The notes under the pieces are model-generated. The model was not told where the DNA came from, searched no databases, and saw only the letters and a program-made list of their open reading frames with translations. This document shows, piece after piece, positions 32,860 through 45,407 of a stretch of 64,000 nt of DNA (position 1 is its first letter; every line of letters begins with the position of its first letter). A program made the translations under genes and the position numbers. Origin of the DNA: Adiantum capillus-veneris (Eukaryota; Streptophyta; Polypodiopsida; Polypodiales; Pteridaceae); contig CM043952.1 of NCBI GenBank assembly GCA_014529385.2, positions 60,778,119 to 60,842,118 on the forward strand. Reading direction: 5' to 3'.

Positions 32860-33700
32860 TTAGGTTCCCTGCTCGAAGATGCTCTTCTTTGTGTCTTTAA
32901 ATTTGGAACTTCTTCGGTACGGTAGATGATGTCTTGGGCACCCAAATTTGGTACGGCCTGTCCTTGAATTGTGCTTTTGATACCCAAATATGCATGACTC
33001 CTTGCATGCTACTTGTAGCATTTTCTTGTCTAGAGGATGAAGAAGATTGATTGCTTCAAAGTTTTTTCTATTGGTAACCTCTTTTCCATTCCTCTTTGCT
33101 TGGTGCAATTGGAATGATGAGTTGTCCTCCTTTAGTGATAGCCTGAGTTGATTGGTATCCCAATCTGGTACTGTCTTGTACGTCCGTACCCATGAGATTC
33201 CAAGAATCATTTTTTCACTCACGTGTTCATCTGGTAAGCATACAAACTGATGAGGGCATGAACATCCATGTACTATCACATTTAAGTTGACTACTCCCAA
33301 TGCCAGTGTTGGATTCTTGTTGCATCATTTGATAGCCGATATTCCTGATATCAAAGACTGATTCGTTGTTTTCTTGTACGTAGAATAGTTGATTGCATTT
33401 ACTCAAGCTCCTATATCTATCAATGCATTTGTGCTATGATTGTTCAGCTATATTTTGATGCAAAGGTCCATTCTATCTAACCATTCATCATCTGTTGACA
33501 GTGCATCCTTATGTAATTTCCAAAGTCGTTCATCTATTTCCAGAGTGTTGATGGAAATAGGTATTTGTTGATTTTTGAGAGAAGCTTTCCATTTGAGTAC
33601 TCGAAGCCAAGCTTCCTCTTGAGCTTCATCAATGACCTGCTATCATTTCATTTGCTACATGCATCTTCTCTAGCAATTCATTGATTAGTGGCAAATTGTA
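32860..33700 (-). pseudogene. gypsy-B second retropepsin-like domain
   Basis: Reads NALIDIGA near 33430, then a stop, then VVNLNVIVHGCSCPHQFVCL, KMILGISWVRTYKTV and PDWDTNQLRLSL (33300-32860), paralleling the gypsy-A second protease. The D-I-G-A differs from a standard D-T/S-G-A. Presence in both copies shows the domain was part of the ancestral element. Later residues are shifted and broken. Confidence 0.68.
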
Positions 33701-35230
33701 CTTCTTTAAACGGCATCCACTAGTCCAATTGGCCATTGGTTCACCATCTAGAGTTGACAACTTAACTACTCCACTTGGAGATACGTCTTCAATGATAAAC
33801 GATATGTTTTCCTTTTTGTTAAACTTGGGAATGTTTCTTAAGGGAGTAGACTAAAACTAAGTTCCCCTTTTTGGAAGATTTTTGACTAGATGGGAATCAA
33901 AAAACTATTTTATTTTTGCTTTTGTGCATAGATGTGAGCTACAGCTGTTAGCCTTCGTTCATCAAGTTTTTCTAAATCTTTGAGCCTCTCTAATAGTTCA
34001 TGTCTAGTCCACTCAATATCCTTAGCTACTCTTAGTGTTGGCAATAGAAACTCTATTGGTAGTATGACATCAAGACCAGAAACAAGGTTAAAGGGTGTAG
34101 CATTTAAAGTTGTCTTGAATGAAACTCTATAAGCCCATAGAGCAGCATGAAGATTCATTTCCCAATCAATCCATCCTGAACCAACCACTTTAGTCAATAC
34201 CCAGCTAAGAATTTTATTCGTGTGCTCAGCTTGTATGCTTGCTTGTGGGTGATAGGGAGCAGACTTGTTATGGATAACCATAAATTCATTCAGCAGATAC
34301 TCAATTAACTCATTGAGGAAATGAGTTCCCTTATCACTGACAATTTCTATTGGAAGTTGATAGCTTGTGAATACATTCTCATACAAGAATGCAACTCTGG
34401 TTCTGGCATCATTCTTTTGGGTTGCCTTGGCCTCTGCCACTTGGTCAAAAGTCCGTAGCTACAATGATATAATGAGCTTGAGCTCTATAAGCAAGTGGTT
34501 GTATTGGCTCGATAAAAGCTATGCCCCATTTTGCAAAATATCTAGCCCCCATCATTGGTCTTAAAGGCATGATATCTACACAAGTTGGCATTTTTTCTCG
34601 TTGACATGCATCACACCTTTGAACATATTCTTTGGCATTTGTTAAAGGTGTTGCCCACAATATGCCTACCATTAACATTGCTCTAGCGGAGGTTTCACTA
34701 GAAAAGTGACCTCCAACTAATCCAACATGTTCTTGTCTATAATGGGAATATATTTGTCTTCATTTGCATAAAGACGTAAATGTTGATCCTTTTCCCATCG
34801 ATACAATTGGTTTCCAATAAGAGCATAGTCTCTTGCTTCAGTTTCAATTGCTCTTTGGTGGCGTTTACTCATATCCTTAGGAAGTGTTTGGCTTGATAAG
34901 TAAGTAACTAGATAGTTACTCCAATTAGGAACAAGTGATATTTGGAACAATGTCACATGAGGTATAGGTGCTTGTTTCTGGCACTAAGGATATTTTTTTA
35001 CAAATGAGTGAACTTCACTCCTCATGGTTGGCCAAAATACTCCAAGTCTCAAGATCCGCTACATAGTTTGGTCTTCCGCAAAGTGAAGTCCTACTATGGT
35101 ATATGTGCTTGACTTAGTTATTGGGTTTTCTCCTCAAGATTAATATACAAAAGCAATAATCCATCTTAATTTATTTTGTATAGCCTTCCAACTAGAAATT
35201 GACACATAGCCGATTGCTCAATTAATTCGG
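33701..35230 (-). pseudogene. gypsy-B integrase, two zinc modules and DDE core
   Basis: The order equals gypsy-A. A first degenerate zinc module lies at about 35210-34990 with several stops. The second spans 34956-34445 with EARDYALIGNQLYRWEKDQH, YVQRCDACQREKMPTCVD and the first catalytic D changed: WGIAFIEP, where gypsy-A has WGIDFVGP. The core continues at 34440-33910 with SDKGTHFLNELIEY (D) and QAEHTNKILSWVL (E). Inactive through stops, shifts and loss of the first catalytic Asp. Confidence 0.82.
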
Positions 35231-35820
35231 GTATAATAGGAAGTGGGATTTGTGAATCCTTGAGCTATGGTCATCAATGAAACCATATTTTTGAACCATC
35301 GGGGTATCATTTCCACAGAGAATAGATATGCATCTGGTAGATTATCGTCTACCCCTTTCGGTGGTTCTCCTGAAATACTACTTGACAAATGATTTGCTCT
35401 TTGGTGAGTGGTGCCCTTTTTTACCACCACAATGAAATTGAATCCCAATAGAATGATGAACTATCTCACTATTCTTACTATGTTGCATGGCTTGTTGACC
35501 AAGTACAATAAGGCTTGGTGGTCCACAAAGAACACAAACTTGTTAGCAAATAGGTAATGTCTATGCTTTTTAACGGCATAGATCATTCCTAATCCTTCCC
35601 TTTCGGTGCTTGTATAGTTTTTCTCTGCCATATTCAAGTGTCTACTAGCATAAGAAATAGGAAAATCAAATTTTCCGTCTCTTGTTTGAGCTAGTATGCA
35701 CCCAATGGCAAAATTGCAAGCATCAACATGTATGTGTAATACCTTATTCCAATTTGGTACTTTTAATATTGGGGCTAAGGAGAGGGCTTGCTTAAGCTTC
35801 ATGAAGGATTCTTCACACTC
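35218..35820 (-). pseudogene. gypsy-B RNase H, cut by the CACTA insertion
   Basis: Shows KVPNWNKVLHIHVDACNFAI (D), TSTEREGLGMIYAVKKHRHY (E), FVFFVDHQALLYLVNKPCN (D), then a stop, and FNFIVVVKKGTTHQ to 35218. The upstream part ends exactly at the CACTA insertion point and continues at 43775 (AATCCATTCAAAGAG, as in gypsy-A near 20885). Confidence 0.85.
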
Positions 35821-35823
35821 ATC

Positions 35824-36010
35824 CACTACAACAAAAAAAGGTGTCATCGACGCAGATATCGACGCCCCACGTCGATATCTGCGTCGATATCTGCGTCCCT
35901 ATGAAACTGTCGCTATTTGCTTCGATATTTGAGTGGAAAGGCTTTATTTGCGACGCAGATATGGACGAAGTTATAGACGCAGATAGCGACACAGATATCG
36001 ACGACCATAA
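35824..36010. repeat. Left TIR and subterminal repeats of the CACTA element
   Basis: CACTACAACAAAAAAAGGTG is followed by about six copies or variants of TCGACGCAGATATCGACG in both orientations up to about 36003. Such subterminal words are transposase-binding sites in En/Spm. The right end (43580-43771) has the same CGTCGATAT core. Confidence 0.85.
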
Positions 36011-36257
36011 AAGAAAAAAAAATTCTCGGGCAGAGAGCAGGTAGCCTGGCCTGTGCCTAGTGAAAAGATGGACACAGCCACCACAGCCAGACTTCCTGTC
36101 CTCTGCCCAAGAAAGCGAACAGCACCAAAATCAACTTTGCTCCCGCATAAATTTTGGCAGAGTTCCCTTCGTTTTTACATAAACTTTTCAAAAAAAAAAA
36201 TCATGTATACGCCTCCTACATGCTATCCATGTAGGATCTCACATGAGATTTAAGGCC

Positions 36258-36530
36258 AATGACCATAACGAACCATAACCATAACTTAAAAGCATAACCA
36301 TAACTTAAAACCATAACCGACCAATATAACCACTTTGATCATAACCAGAAACAAAATTAACAATAACCATAAGCATAACCAGAAAGTTAAACATAACCAT
36401 AAACAAAACCTGAACCATAACTATGTTTATACAAGAATAGGAGAAAAACCATGTCTATACAATGACAATGACAATAACCATAACCATAAAGAAAACAATA
36501 ACTGTCTGAACAATAATCATAACCATATAT
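36258..36530. repeat. CCATAA-like low-complexity block
   Basis: Irregular repeats of CATAAC/CCATAA/ACCATAA, interrupted by AAAC and CAAT words. The period is not regular and it is not the plant telomere repeat. Asn/His-rich frames across it are artefacts. Bases 36531-37180 hold only short plus-strand frames without recognised similarity, probably the 3' untranslated end of the transposase. Confidence 0.7.
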
Positions 36531-37180
36531 ATATATGTCTATACAAAAGGAGACACAGAAGCGTGTCTGTGTCTCACAAAGCATATATATGAAATCCAGT
36601 CCACTGATGACTAGGCGTCACAACCTGCACATAGGACAACTCACAAAATTAGTATTGATATTACTTCACATACTTACTTTATTAAATCAACTCACACATA
36701 TTAAAGTCTCACCTCAAGCGATCAGCGAGACTGTAAGGCCGCCCAGTCTACAGGCTCTCCTGAAGCATCAAGATCATTCAATACTTCATAGATACCTCAG
36801 TGATATCCATCTGACTCCTCCTGACGTGTCGAGGCTTGATGCATCGCAAGATTCTGCATTTATATAAAAATCAGAGTAATAAGAATACATGATTCATCGT
36901 ATTTGCACCGTTTCATCGTCTATCTCTAATTGCAAACATAACTCTGTCCCAACTCGTTCTGGCAGATTGTCTTCATCCATTGCATCTTCATCTACAAGTG
37001 TCAATTCTGGCTCGTCTGCATCATCCCTCGTATACTGTCAGCTTCCTCTGCCATACCTTCGTCCATCTCATCTAATGTCACAGTAGTATGGACGTCGTCT
37101 GACTGACTTTCCTCCAGGAGATCTTGCCCTTCGAATACTTGTTTATTTCTTGGAGCAACCTGAACCACAAACCACCACTG

Positions 37181-37899
37181 TCACTCTCGAGGGTCCGGTA
37201 CAAAGACCACTTGCTCGCAATGTTCGAGGAGAGCAAATGTGTCACTCGCATCTATCCAAACCTTTGTAGAATCTATTTGCACAAGTTTGTTTCCATCTCT
37301 GCGTACCGTTGCATTGCGACCAGAAGTAATCACCTTGAACCACTTCACATCCAAAAAAAACATCTCAAACCGCTTGAAGCCTACTTTCAGGATATCTGAC
37401 ACCAGACCACAGTAATCTAGGTTGCTAGTGCTCTCATTCGTATCTCTGGCACTAGCCCTGCTCTTTTGCATGAAACGAACCATTACCCCACTGTCAAACG
37501 TGTTTCTTTTGCTGTCAATTTGTTGTGTTCTGAAATGCTTTCCATGCGACCACAGTGCCATGTATGTATGATACTTCCAGTCACATCCAATAGCCAGCTC
37601 TTCCTCTTCTAGAGATATGGGTTCTTCGATCTGTCGAGCTGCTCTCACTGTCTTGTCCAACCATTCCATTGTAGGGATTCAGGTAGAGGAGAGAGATAGT
37701 CTGGCAAGGGTAAACCTCCAGTCGTTCGTCTTCGCCTGAAATCCTGTCGCCCCCTATTGCGTCTCTCTTTCTCTTCTTCGTACCTTTCAAGCCATTTTTG
37801 CATCGGCGCTGAATTTAGTATACAGAACTTCATGATCTTTTCTCGCATGGCGTCATTCATTTTCTTCGGCACCCCTTGCCCTTGCGGATCCTCTCCCAC
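37181..37899 (-). pseudogene. CACTA transposase C-terminal region (DUF4216-like)
   Basis: Minus-strand frames at 37899-37645 and 37669-37181 encode the C-terminal part of the Tnp2-type protein: LDYCGLVSDILKVGFKRFEM and FFLDVKWFKVI, then KVWIDASDTFALLEHCEQVV and FVPDP. This matches the DUF4216 pattern (Y-G-V/L ... dI ... F..vlF...W, then a hydrophobic end with qvfyv-d). It follows the Tnp2/DUF4218 parts in the correct order. A frame change near 37660 separates it from the upstream part. The role of this domain in transposition is not established. Confidence 0.75.
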
Positions 37900-37929
37900 C
37901 AGTCTTGCATCCTCCTCATCGCTCCACAG

Positions 37930-39736
37930 TCAAGGAATTTCTGGGTCAGAAACGGATAGAAATTCGTTCGTCAATACAAGAGACTCTTGCACCAACCATC
38001 CTTCTGCCATGCTCCCCTCTGGACGCGCTTTTTGGCGAACAAAACCCTTAAGTGTTTTCATGAACCGCTCTAGAAAGAACATCCAACGACTGTGGACTGT
38101 ACCTGCCACTGCAACCTCATCTACTACATGGACGAGCAAGTGCATTTGGATAGTTAGGCAGCTCGTGGGTAGATACTTCTCAATCATGCAAACTGCCTCA
38201 ATGGAGTTAGCCCTTGCGACTGCAATAGATTCCTCCTGTATCTCCTTGGAAGAGATCCACCGCACTAGCTCTGAAATCTTGTATATGCAGGTCCGCACTT
38301 CCTCCGTTGAACACCCCTTGATCGCAATTGGAAGAATGAATTGCAAGAACTTATGCCAGTCGTGCGATTTTAGTCCTGACAGTTGATCGTCATGGGTGAA
38401 TGCTGTCTTGAGACATCGCATATAACCTGTTGGCGTCTTGAACTCTGAAATCACCCTTTTAACTTGTCGCTCTTCGTTTTTTAGCAATACCCATGGCGCT
38501 CTTGGAAGTTTTGTTTGGCCAGCTGCATTGGTGAAAGGCCACATCTCTGGCATCTTTCCAACTGACTGCAAATCATCTCATGAAGCTCAATTGTCTTTCA
38601 TTCCCATGATTGTCTTCTAGAGGAGCTCTCCCACATTCTTGAATATATGCATTGGATCCAGCAAATGGTTAATTAGTAGATCACCCCAGTACGGCAACGT
38701 ATGGAGAATGGACAAACGTTTCATTCCTGGAACAGGTTGCCCCTCATGTTGCTCCCATCGGCGACGCCACTCTTGTACATGCATAGGACGACATTCGATG
38801 TGACCAAGCTGAACTTTGCGCAAGTGATGTCCATATGGAAGATAACGGTGGTGGCCTTGATAAATTGTCTTTCGAAGAGAGGGAGAACAGCGCACATCCA
38901 AAGACTGCCCGCAAATTGGACATGCATTGTATCCCGAAGTTGTTAGCCCTTCATATATTAAAGCATGAATCAGGCCAAGGGAAAGTGCTTGCGAATAGCG
39001 AGAATTTTGTAAATCAAGAACCATTACCAGAAGCTTCTCCGTATCCTGGCCAATCATGCATAGTCCATATAAGAAGTCCATGGATCCTTGCATGTTGTTG
39101 TCCTACTGGTTCAATCGCATCTGCTATGTCGATCCCATGCCATAACTCCTAGAGCTCGTGAACTAGTGGAGCTAGATAAACATCCATGTTTTTTGCCTTG
39201 AACTTACCGGGTACAATCAAGATTAATATCAAATGACCCTTCTTGATGGCAAGCCACGGCGGGAGGTTATAATTGATAAGGCACACAGGCCAAGTGCTCC
39301 ATGACGAGCTTCTCAAGCCAAATGGATTGACTCCATCCATTGCCATGCCCAAACGCAAATTGCGTGGTTCACTCTTAAAATGTGGCCAGGTATCTTCAAT
39401 GTGCCTCCAAGCCTTTGAATCAACAGGCACCCTAAATGTTGCGTCAGTCGATCTATTCGTAGAATGCCACCGCATTAACTTTGCAATGGAACCACAACGA
39501 AACATGCTTTTTATCCTATGAATAATAGGCAAATGCCGCAACACTTTAGCTGGAACTGTCTCGCCAACTACATCTTGTTTGTAGCGCATTGCTCCGCACT
39601 TAGGACACGACAGACAATCTGCAAATTCATTGTGAAAAAGAATGCAATCATTTGGACATGCATGAATCTTGTTGTAGTCCAAGCCAACTGAGGTGTTGCT
39701 TTGCATCTGGCTTGGAGAGGGGCATTTCATTGCCAA
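37930..39736 (-). pseudogene. CACTA Tnp2-type transposase core and DUF4218 region
   Basis: 39736-39149 carries the transposase_21/Tnp2 start: KIHACPNDCILFHNEFADCL, SCPKCGAMRYKQ, VPAKVLRHLPIIHRIKSMFR, IAKLMRWHSTNR, and DGVNPFGLRSSSWSTWPVCL with INYNLPPWL. 39093-38617 continues with YNACPICGQSL and LPYWGDLLINHLLDPMHIFK. 38571-37930 holds LSGLKSHDWHKFLQFILPIA and MHLLVHVVDEVAVAGTVHSR, WMFFLERFMKTLKGFVR, the DUF4218 pattern. All are in the same strand and order, broken by stops near 39149 and 38617 and a shift near 39695. The enzyme would cut and join the CACTA ends; here it is inactive unless introns explain some of the gaps. Confidence 0.88.
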
Positions 39737-39776
39737 CCGGGAGAAGTTTCTCCCACAACAACCTGTTTAAGCCACA

Positions 39777-40355
39777 TTAAATTAAAAAGCTCTCCAAGCA
39801 CGTCACCGTTGCAATCGGAAAATCTCTTTTGTAAATTACATATATAAACAAAGCAGTGACGCTTGCATCTGACCACCCATACACTGACTGAAGATTCAAA
39901 AACGCCAGACAAGTACGAAGCGTCGATATTTTGACACCTTCATAAATTGGTTGACGTGCCAACTTCCTCAACATGTCTTCAGGAGATAGGCGCACGGCTT
40001 CTGGTGCTGCTTCGTTAGCGTTCTCCTCGCTTGTCTGGAAGAAGGCATCCAGCATCTCCTCCATGCCATCGTCTTCTGTCTTTAAGTCCTTTTCTGCTTC
40101 CATCCTTGGCTCTATATTGGTCGGACCTTCACGCATAATCCTTTTTCTCTCTCTCTCAGATGTAGGTGCTATGTCGCGAAAATCAATGCCCGTTTCGTAG
40201 GAGTCGTATCGTAGATTCTGTACGGTTTTTTTAGCAAACTCTCCATACTTGTGCACATGCTCATTACATATCCTACGCTTGCGTAGGATTTGATACTTGC
40301 ATAGCGTGCACGAGCATGCACTCTTTTCTTCCATGTTAGTTGATGACGTTGCCAT
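39777..40355 (-). pseudogene. CACTA transposase N-terminal region
   Basis: An ATG at 40355 opens 192 codons with a cysteine-rich start (SACSCTLCKYQILRKRRICN, then EHVHKYGEF), an acidic middle part (EDDGMEEMLDAFFQTSEENA) and RLSPEDMLRKLARQPIYEGV. This layout, a transposase-associated zinc-type region followed by an acidic linker, precedes the Tnp2 core in plant CACTA proteins. The bridging residues (QKRFSDCNGDVLGELFNLMW) lie in another frame at about 39840-39770, so an intron or frameshift is present before 39736. Confidence 0.72.
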
Positions 40356-40616
40356 CTACAATGATTATGAATGTTGTTTTAATATATATACTCCTCACAA
40401 TGTAAACTACCTCGCATTCTCTAGTCTTGCCCAATTTTCGTACACCTCGGTCCAGAGGTGTACGGAGATCAGGACCATCGCATCAAAATCTCGTCTTTAT
40501 TGGTCAAATCCTATATCGGTAGACACATACGTGCACTCCCAGGTGTACATGGCAATGCATGTAGTGGGAAAAACCCCTTTGCCTCTTTTAGTTCCATAGT
40601 TTCTTCAACATCCAAC

Positions 40617-40745
40617 GGCTATCTCCCTTTCTCTCTCTCTCGATCTCGCTCTCGCTATCTCTCTTTCTCTCTCTATTTTCCTATTTCCCTATCTCTCTCT
40701 CTATCTCTCTCTCCACTACTCTATCTCTCTCTCTTTCTATTTCCC
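40617..40745. repeat. CT-rich microsatellite in CACTA
   Basis: Imperfect CTCT/CCCTATCT repeats immediately before the 173-bp array. Confidence 0.85.
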
Positions 40746-40750
40746 TATTT

Positions 40751-42787
40751 GACCTACGGCTTGTGTATTTGGCGTTTCTTCTATTCGTTTGACCTACGGC
40801 TTGCCATACGTGCTCTTGACATTGCTTTAAGACTAACTAATGGACTACGGATGGTTTCAGTAGGCATAGAAGTCATTTTCGAAATCCGTTTGCGTTTTTC
40901 CATAGAAAAACGTAACCGGATTTGACCTACGGCTTGTGTATTTGACGTTAATTCAAAGCCATTGACCTACGGCTTGCCATACGCGCTCTTGACATTGCTT
41001 TAAGACTACCTAATGGACTACGGATTATTTCAGTACGCATAGAAGTCATTTTCAAAATCCGTTTGCGTTTTTTCGTAGAAAAACCCAACCGGATTTGATA
41101 TACAGCTTGTGTATTTGGCGTTAATTCAAACCCATTGACCGACGGCTTTCCATACACGCTCTTGACATTGCTTTAAGACTACTTAATGAACTACGGATGG
41201 TTTCGGTAGCCATAGAAGCCATTTCCAAAGTTCGTTTGCGTTTTTCCATAGAAAAACGCAACCGGATTTGACCTACGGCTTGTGTATTTGGCGTTTCTTC
41301 TATCCGTTTGACCTATGGCTTGCCATACACGCTCTTGACATTTTCTAAAGACTACCTAACGGACTACAGATGGTTTCGGTAGGCATAGAATCAGTTTCCG
41401 AAGACCGTCTGCGTTTTTTCGTAGAAAAACGCAATCGAATTTGACCTACGGCTTGTGTATTTGACGTTTCTTCTGTCCGTTTGACCTACGGCTTTCCATA
41501 CACGCTCTTGACATTGCCTTAAGACTACCTAATGGACTACGGATGGTTTCGGTAGGCATAGAAGCCATTTCCGAAGTTCGTTTGCGTTTTTTTATAGAAA
41601 AACGTAACCGGATTTGACCTACGGCTTGTGTATTTGGCGTTTCTTCTATCCGTTTGACCTAAGGCTTGTCATACGCGCTCTTGAAATTGCTTTAAGACTA
41701 CCTAATGAACTACGGATGGTTTCAGTAGGCATAGAAGTCATTTCCAAAATCCGTTTGCGTTTTTTCGTAGAAAAACGCAACCGGATTTGACCTACGGCTT
41801 GTGTACTTGGCGTTAATTCAAACCCATTGACCTACGGCTTGCCATACACGCTCTTGAAATTGCTTTAAAACTACTTAATGAACTACGGATGGTTTTGGTA
41901 GGCATAGAAGCCATTTCCGAAGTCCGTTTGCATTTTTTCGTAGAAAAACGCAACCGGATTTGACCTACGGCTTGTGTATTTGACGTTTCTTCTATCCGTT
42001 TGACATACGGCTTGCCAGACACGCTCTTGACATTGCTTAAAGACTACCTAATCGTCTACGGATAGTTTCAGTAGGCATAGAAGCCATTTCCGAAGTCCGT
42101 TTGCATTTTTTCGTAGAAAAACGCAAACGGATTTGACCTACGGCTTGTGTATTTGACGTTTCTTCGTTTCTTCTGTCCGTTTAACCTACGGCTTGCCATA
42201 CACGGTCTTGAAACTGTTTTAAGACTACTTAATGGACTACGGATGGTTTCAGTAGGCGTAGAATCAGTTTTCGAAGTCCGTCTGCGTTTTTTCGTAGAAA
42301 AACGCAATCGGATTTGACCTACGGCTTGTGTATTTGACGTTTTTTCTATCCGTTTGACCTACGGCTTGCCATACGCGCTCTTGAAATTTCCTAAAGACTA
42401 CCTAATGGACTACGGATGGTTTCGGTAGGCATAGAATCAATTTTCGAAGAGCGTCTGCGTTTTTCCGTAGAAAAACGCAATCGGATTTGACCTACGGCTT
42501 GTGTATTTGACATTTCTTCAGTCCGTTTGACCTACGGCTTGCCATACACGCTCTTGACATTACCTTAAGACTACCTAATGGACTACGGATGGTTTCGGTA
42601 GGCATAGAAGCCATTTCCGAAGTCTGTTTGCATTTTTCCATAGAAAAACGCAACCGGATTTGACCTACGACTTAGAAGCCGTTTATGAAGTCCGTTTGCA
42701 TTTTTTCGTAGAAAAACCCAACCGGACTTAAACAAACGGCTTGTATTTTGGGCGTTTCTTCTATCCGTTTGACCTACGGCTTGTTAT
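40751..42787. repeat. Tandem array of twelve 173-bp units in the CACTA element
   Basis: The word GACCTACGGCTTGTGTATTT, or a close variant, starts at 40751, 40924, 41097, 41270, 41443, 41616, 41789, 41962, 42135, 42316, 42489 and 42662. Ten of eleven spacings are exactly 173 bp and one is 181, owing to a duplicated TTTCTTCG. Units differ by scattered substitutions. Each contains a hairpin of the form GCGTTTTT...AAAAACGC and a second GACCTACGGCTTGCCATAC word. A partial unit ends the array. Short minus-strand frames recurring in it are repeat artefacts. Confidence 0.95.
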
Positions 42788-43467
<680 letters not shown>

Positions 43468-43579
43468 TGGGGGGGGGGAGAGTGACATAATACATGCACA
43501 GCACTTTTCGGCCAAGATTTGAGCAGGCGAGAATGGCCCCTGCATGCGCGGGTTTCCTTTTTCTCCCCCAAATTTTTTT

Positions 43580-43771
43580 GCGTCGCAAACAGCGTCGATA
43601 TACCCATGGGAATTTACGTCGATATACGCGTGGCAAAGAATGCCTTTCCACGTGTATATCGACGCGCATTGCGATGCGTATATCGACGTGCTCTAATTAC
43701 ATCGATATACGCATGGAAAGGCATGGCCGTCGATAAATGATGCGTCGATATCTTTTTGTTATGCTGTAGTG
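43580..43771. repeat. Right subterminal repeats and TIR of the CACTA element
   Basis: About seven CGTCGATATAC-like words in both orientations (for example near 43590, 43617, 43655, 43680, 43705, 43730, 43743) lead to the inverted terminus CACTACAGC at 43763-43771. Equivalent to the left end at 35824-36010. Confidence 0.82.
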
Positions 43772-44530
43772 ATCAATCCATTCAAAGAGTGTAATCAAGC
43801 TGTACATGGGTTTTGCAATTATAGCGTACATGTAAATGAAACGTCTGTATTATCCACAATGTCTCATGAAAGCTTGAACCCCTTTGACTATTGTTGGTTT
43901 AGGCAATTCAATAATAACATGAATTTTATCCATTTCAGTAGCTATGCCATTTTTAGACACTATATGTCCAAGAATTTTTCCTTGTCTTTCCATAAACGTG
44001 CATTTTTCAGGATTTAAGCAAATCCTATAAAGTCTACAATTTTTGAATACCTTTTTGAGGTGCTTAAAATGATCAACCCGGATTGACTAATGTACAGATA
44101 GATCATCCATATATACTTCCAAAAAAATTCAAAGATATTCTTTAAAAGCATGGCTCATCAATCTTTGAAAGGTGGCAGGAGTATTAGTTAACCAAAGTTG
44201 ATTGTATCCCGTAAAAAATTTGTAAGATTCTTTTTCTGCAACTCGCTCTAGAACATGCTCAGTGATTGGAAGAGGAAAGTTTTCTCTAATGGTAGCTGCA
44301 TTCACTTTGAGATTGACACACACTCTTAATTTTCCATTTTTCTTGGGTACTACCACAATTGGAGACACCCAATCTGTGTGTTCAATTTCATAAATGAATT
44401 CGGCTTCCTTTAGCTTTTCTATATTTTCTTTGATCTTTCTAGCAAATGTTTCATTATAAGTATATAGCCTTTTGTCTACTTGGTTTCACATCATCTCTCA
44501 TAGATATGGTATGTTGATAGATTTATGGAT
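43772..44530 (-). pseudogene. gypsy-B reverse transcriptase, internally deleted
   Basis: Matches the gypsy-A RT: SPIVVVPKKNGKLRVCVNL, NAATIRENFPLPITEHVLER, then FFTGYNQL joined directly to TNTPATFQRLMSHAFKEYL. The stretch between, including the MPFGL motif, is deleted. Downstream, the Y-M-D-D region (about 44100-44120) is frameshifted. The left part of this block (43772-44020) is the end of RT and the RNase H connection, cut at the CACTA insertion. Confidence 0.85.
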
Positions 44531-45407
44531 CAACACTTTTGAGATCCTTATAAGACCAAGCAAAGATATCCCGATATTCTTTCAGTAAGCTTAACAAAAT
44601 CTCTTCTTCTTCTTTAGTTAGGTTGTTTTGCAATGTAGGCAGGTCTAGGATCTTCTCCTAAAGCAAAGGGCCAGGTTGTTTGCAATGTAGGAAAGTTTAG
44701 GCTCTTCTCCTGGTTGGCCAGATCTATCTTTTTTGCATTTTTTGGTCCTTCGTAGAACTCACCCCGTTTTCTTAGTTCCCCAATAGGTTGTTTGATTATA
44801 ATCTTTTGGTCTTGGAGAGTATATTTCTTGTAATGGGATGGAACACTCATTACATCTTTGCCCTTTTCCTCAGTTGTTTCCATTTTAGTGGTATACATCT
44901 CTTTTAGAGCTTTCTTCAACTCTTGATACTTTTGTTTTGTTTAACTCATGTCATGATTGAATTCTTATCCTGGTATTTAGGTTTTGCTTGAGTTTCCTTT
45001 CTCATTTTTTTTTATGTTTTTGATGTTCCTTGTTTGTTTTCTGAAAATTATCTACTCGTGCTTTTGTCTTTGACACAATCATGTGCATCTATCTGCATCA
45101 AAAAATGCGTTCTTCTAGAGACTGATTGCATGGGTTTAGATTTCAAGTTTTTGGTGTCTCTTTTCCTTCTGTACCATTTTTGTCGTCTCGGTTTCTGGTT
45201 TGGAAAGTCAAAAAACTTTTCCTCCCCTCCTTTCATGAGTATTTTATCTCTCACATATTCTTTTCCCGACCCCAAATCATCAGAGATAGCTGAATGTTCT
45301 TCTAGCTCGTCCGTTGCATCATAGTAGAGGTCTAGAAAGACTTGTTGAGCTTTCATTAAGTCCTTGGGTTCTTGAATTTCGTCTTCAATGTGAAGGGTTG
45401 AAATCAT
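44531..45407 (-). pseudogene. gypsy-B linker region between protease and RT
   Basis: Minus-strand frames at 44919-44614 (MKKALKEMYTTKMETTEEKG) and 45407-45048 (HSAISDDLGSGKEYVRDKIL) parallel gypsy-A 22164-21718 and 22527-22168. A local tandem duplication of about 50 bp (TTTGCAATGTAGG near 44632 and 44678) is present. Broken by stops. Confidence 0.78.

Noticed and set aside
36258-36530. CCATAA repeats considered as an interstitial telomere track
   Set aside because: The plant telomere unit is CCCTAAA; the observed words differ and lack a steady period.
40948-42307. Recurring short minus-strand Arg/Ser/Lys-rich frames in the CACTA array
   Set aside because: They recur once per repeat unit and are disrupted by unit differences; no start or domain.
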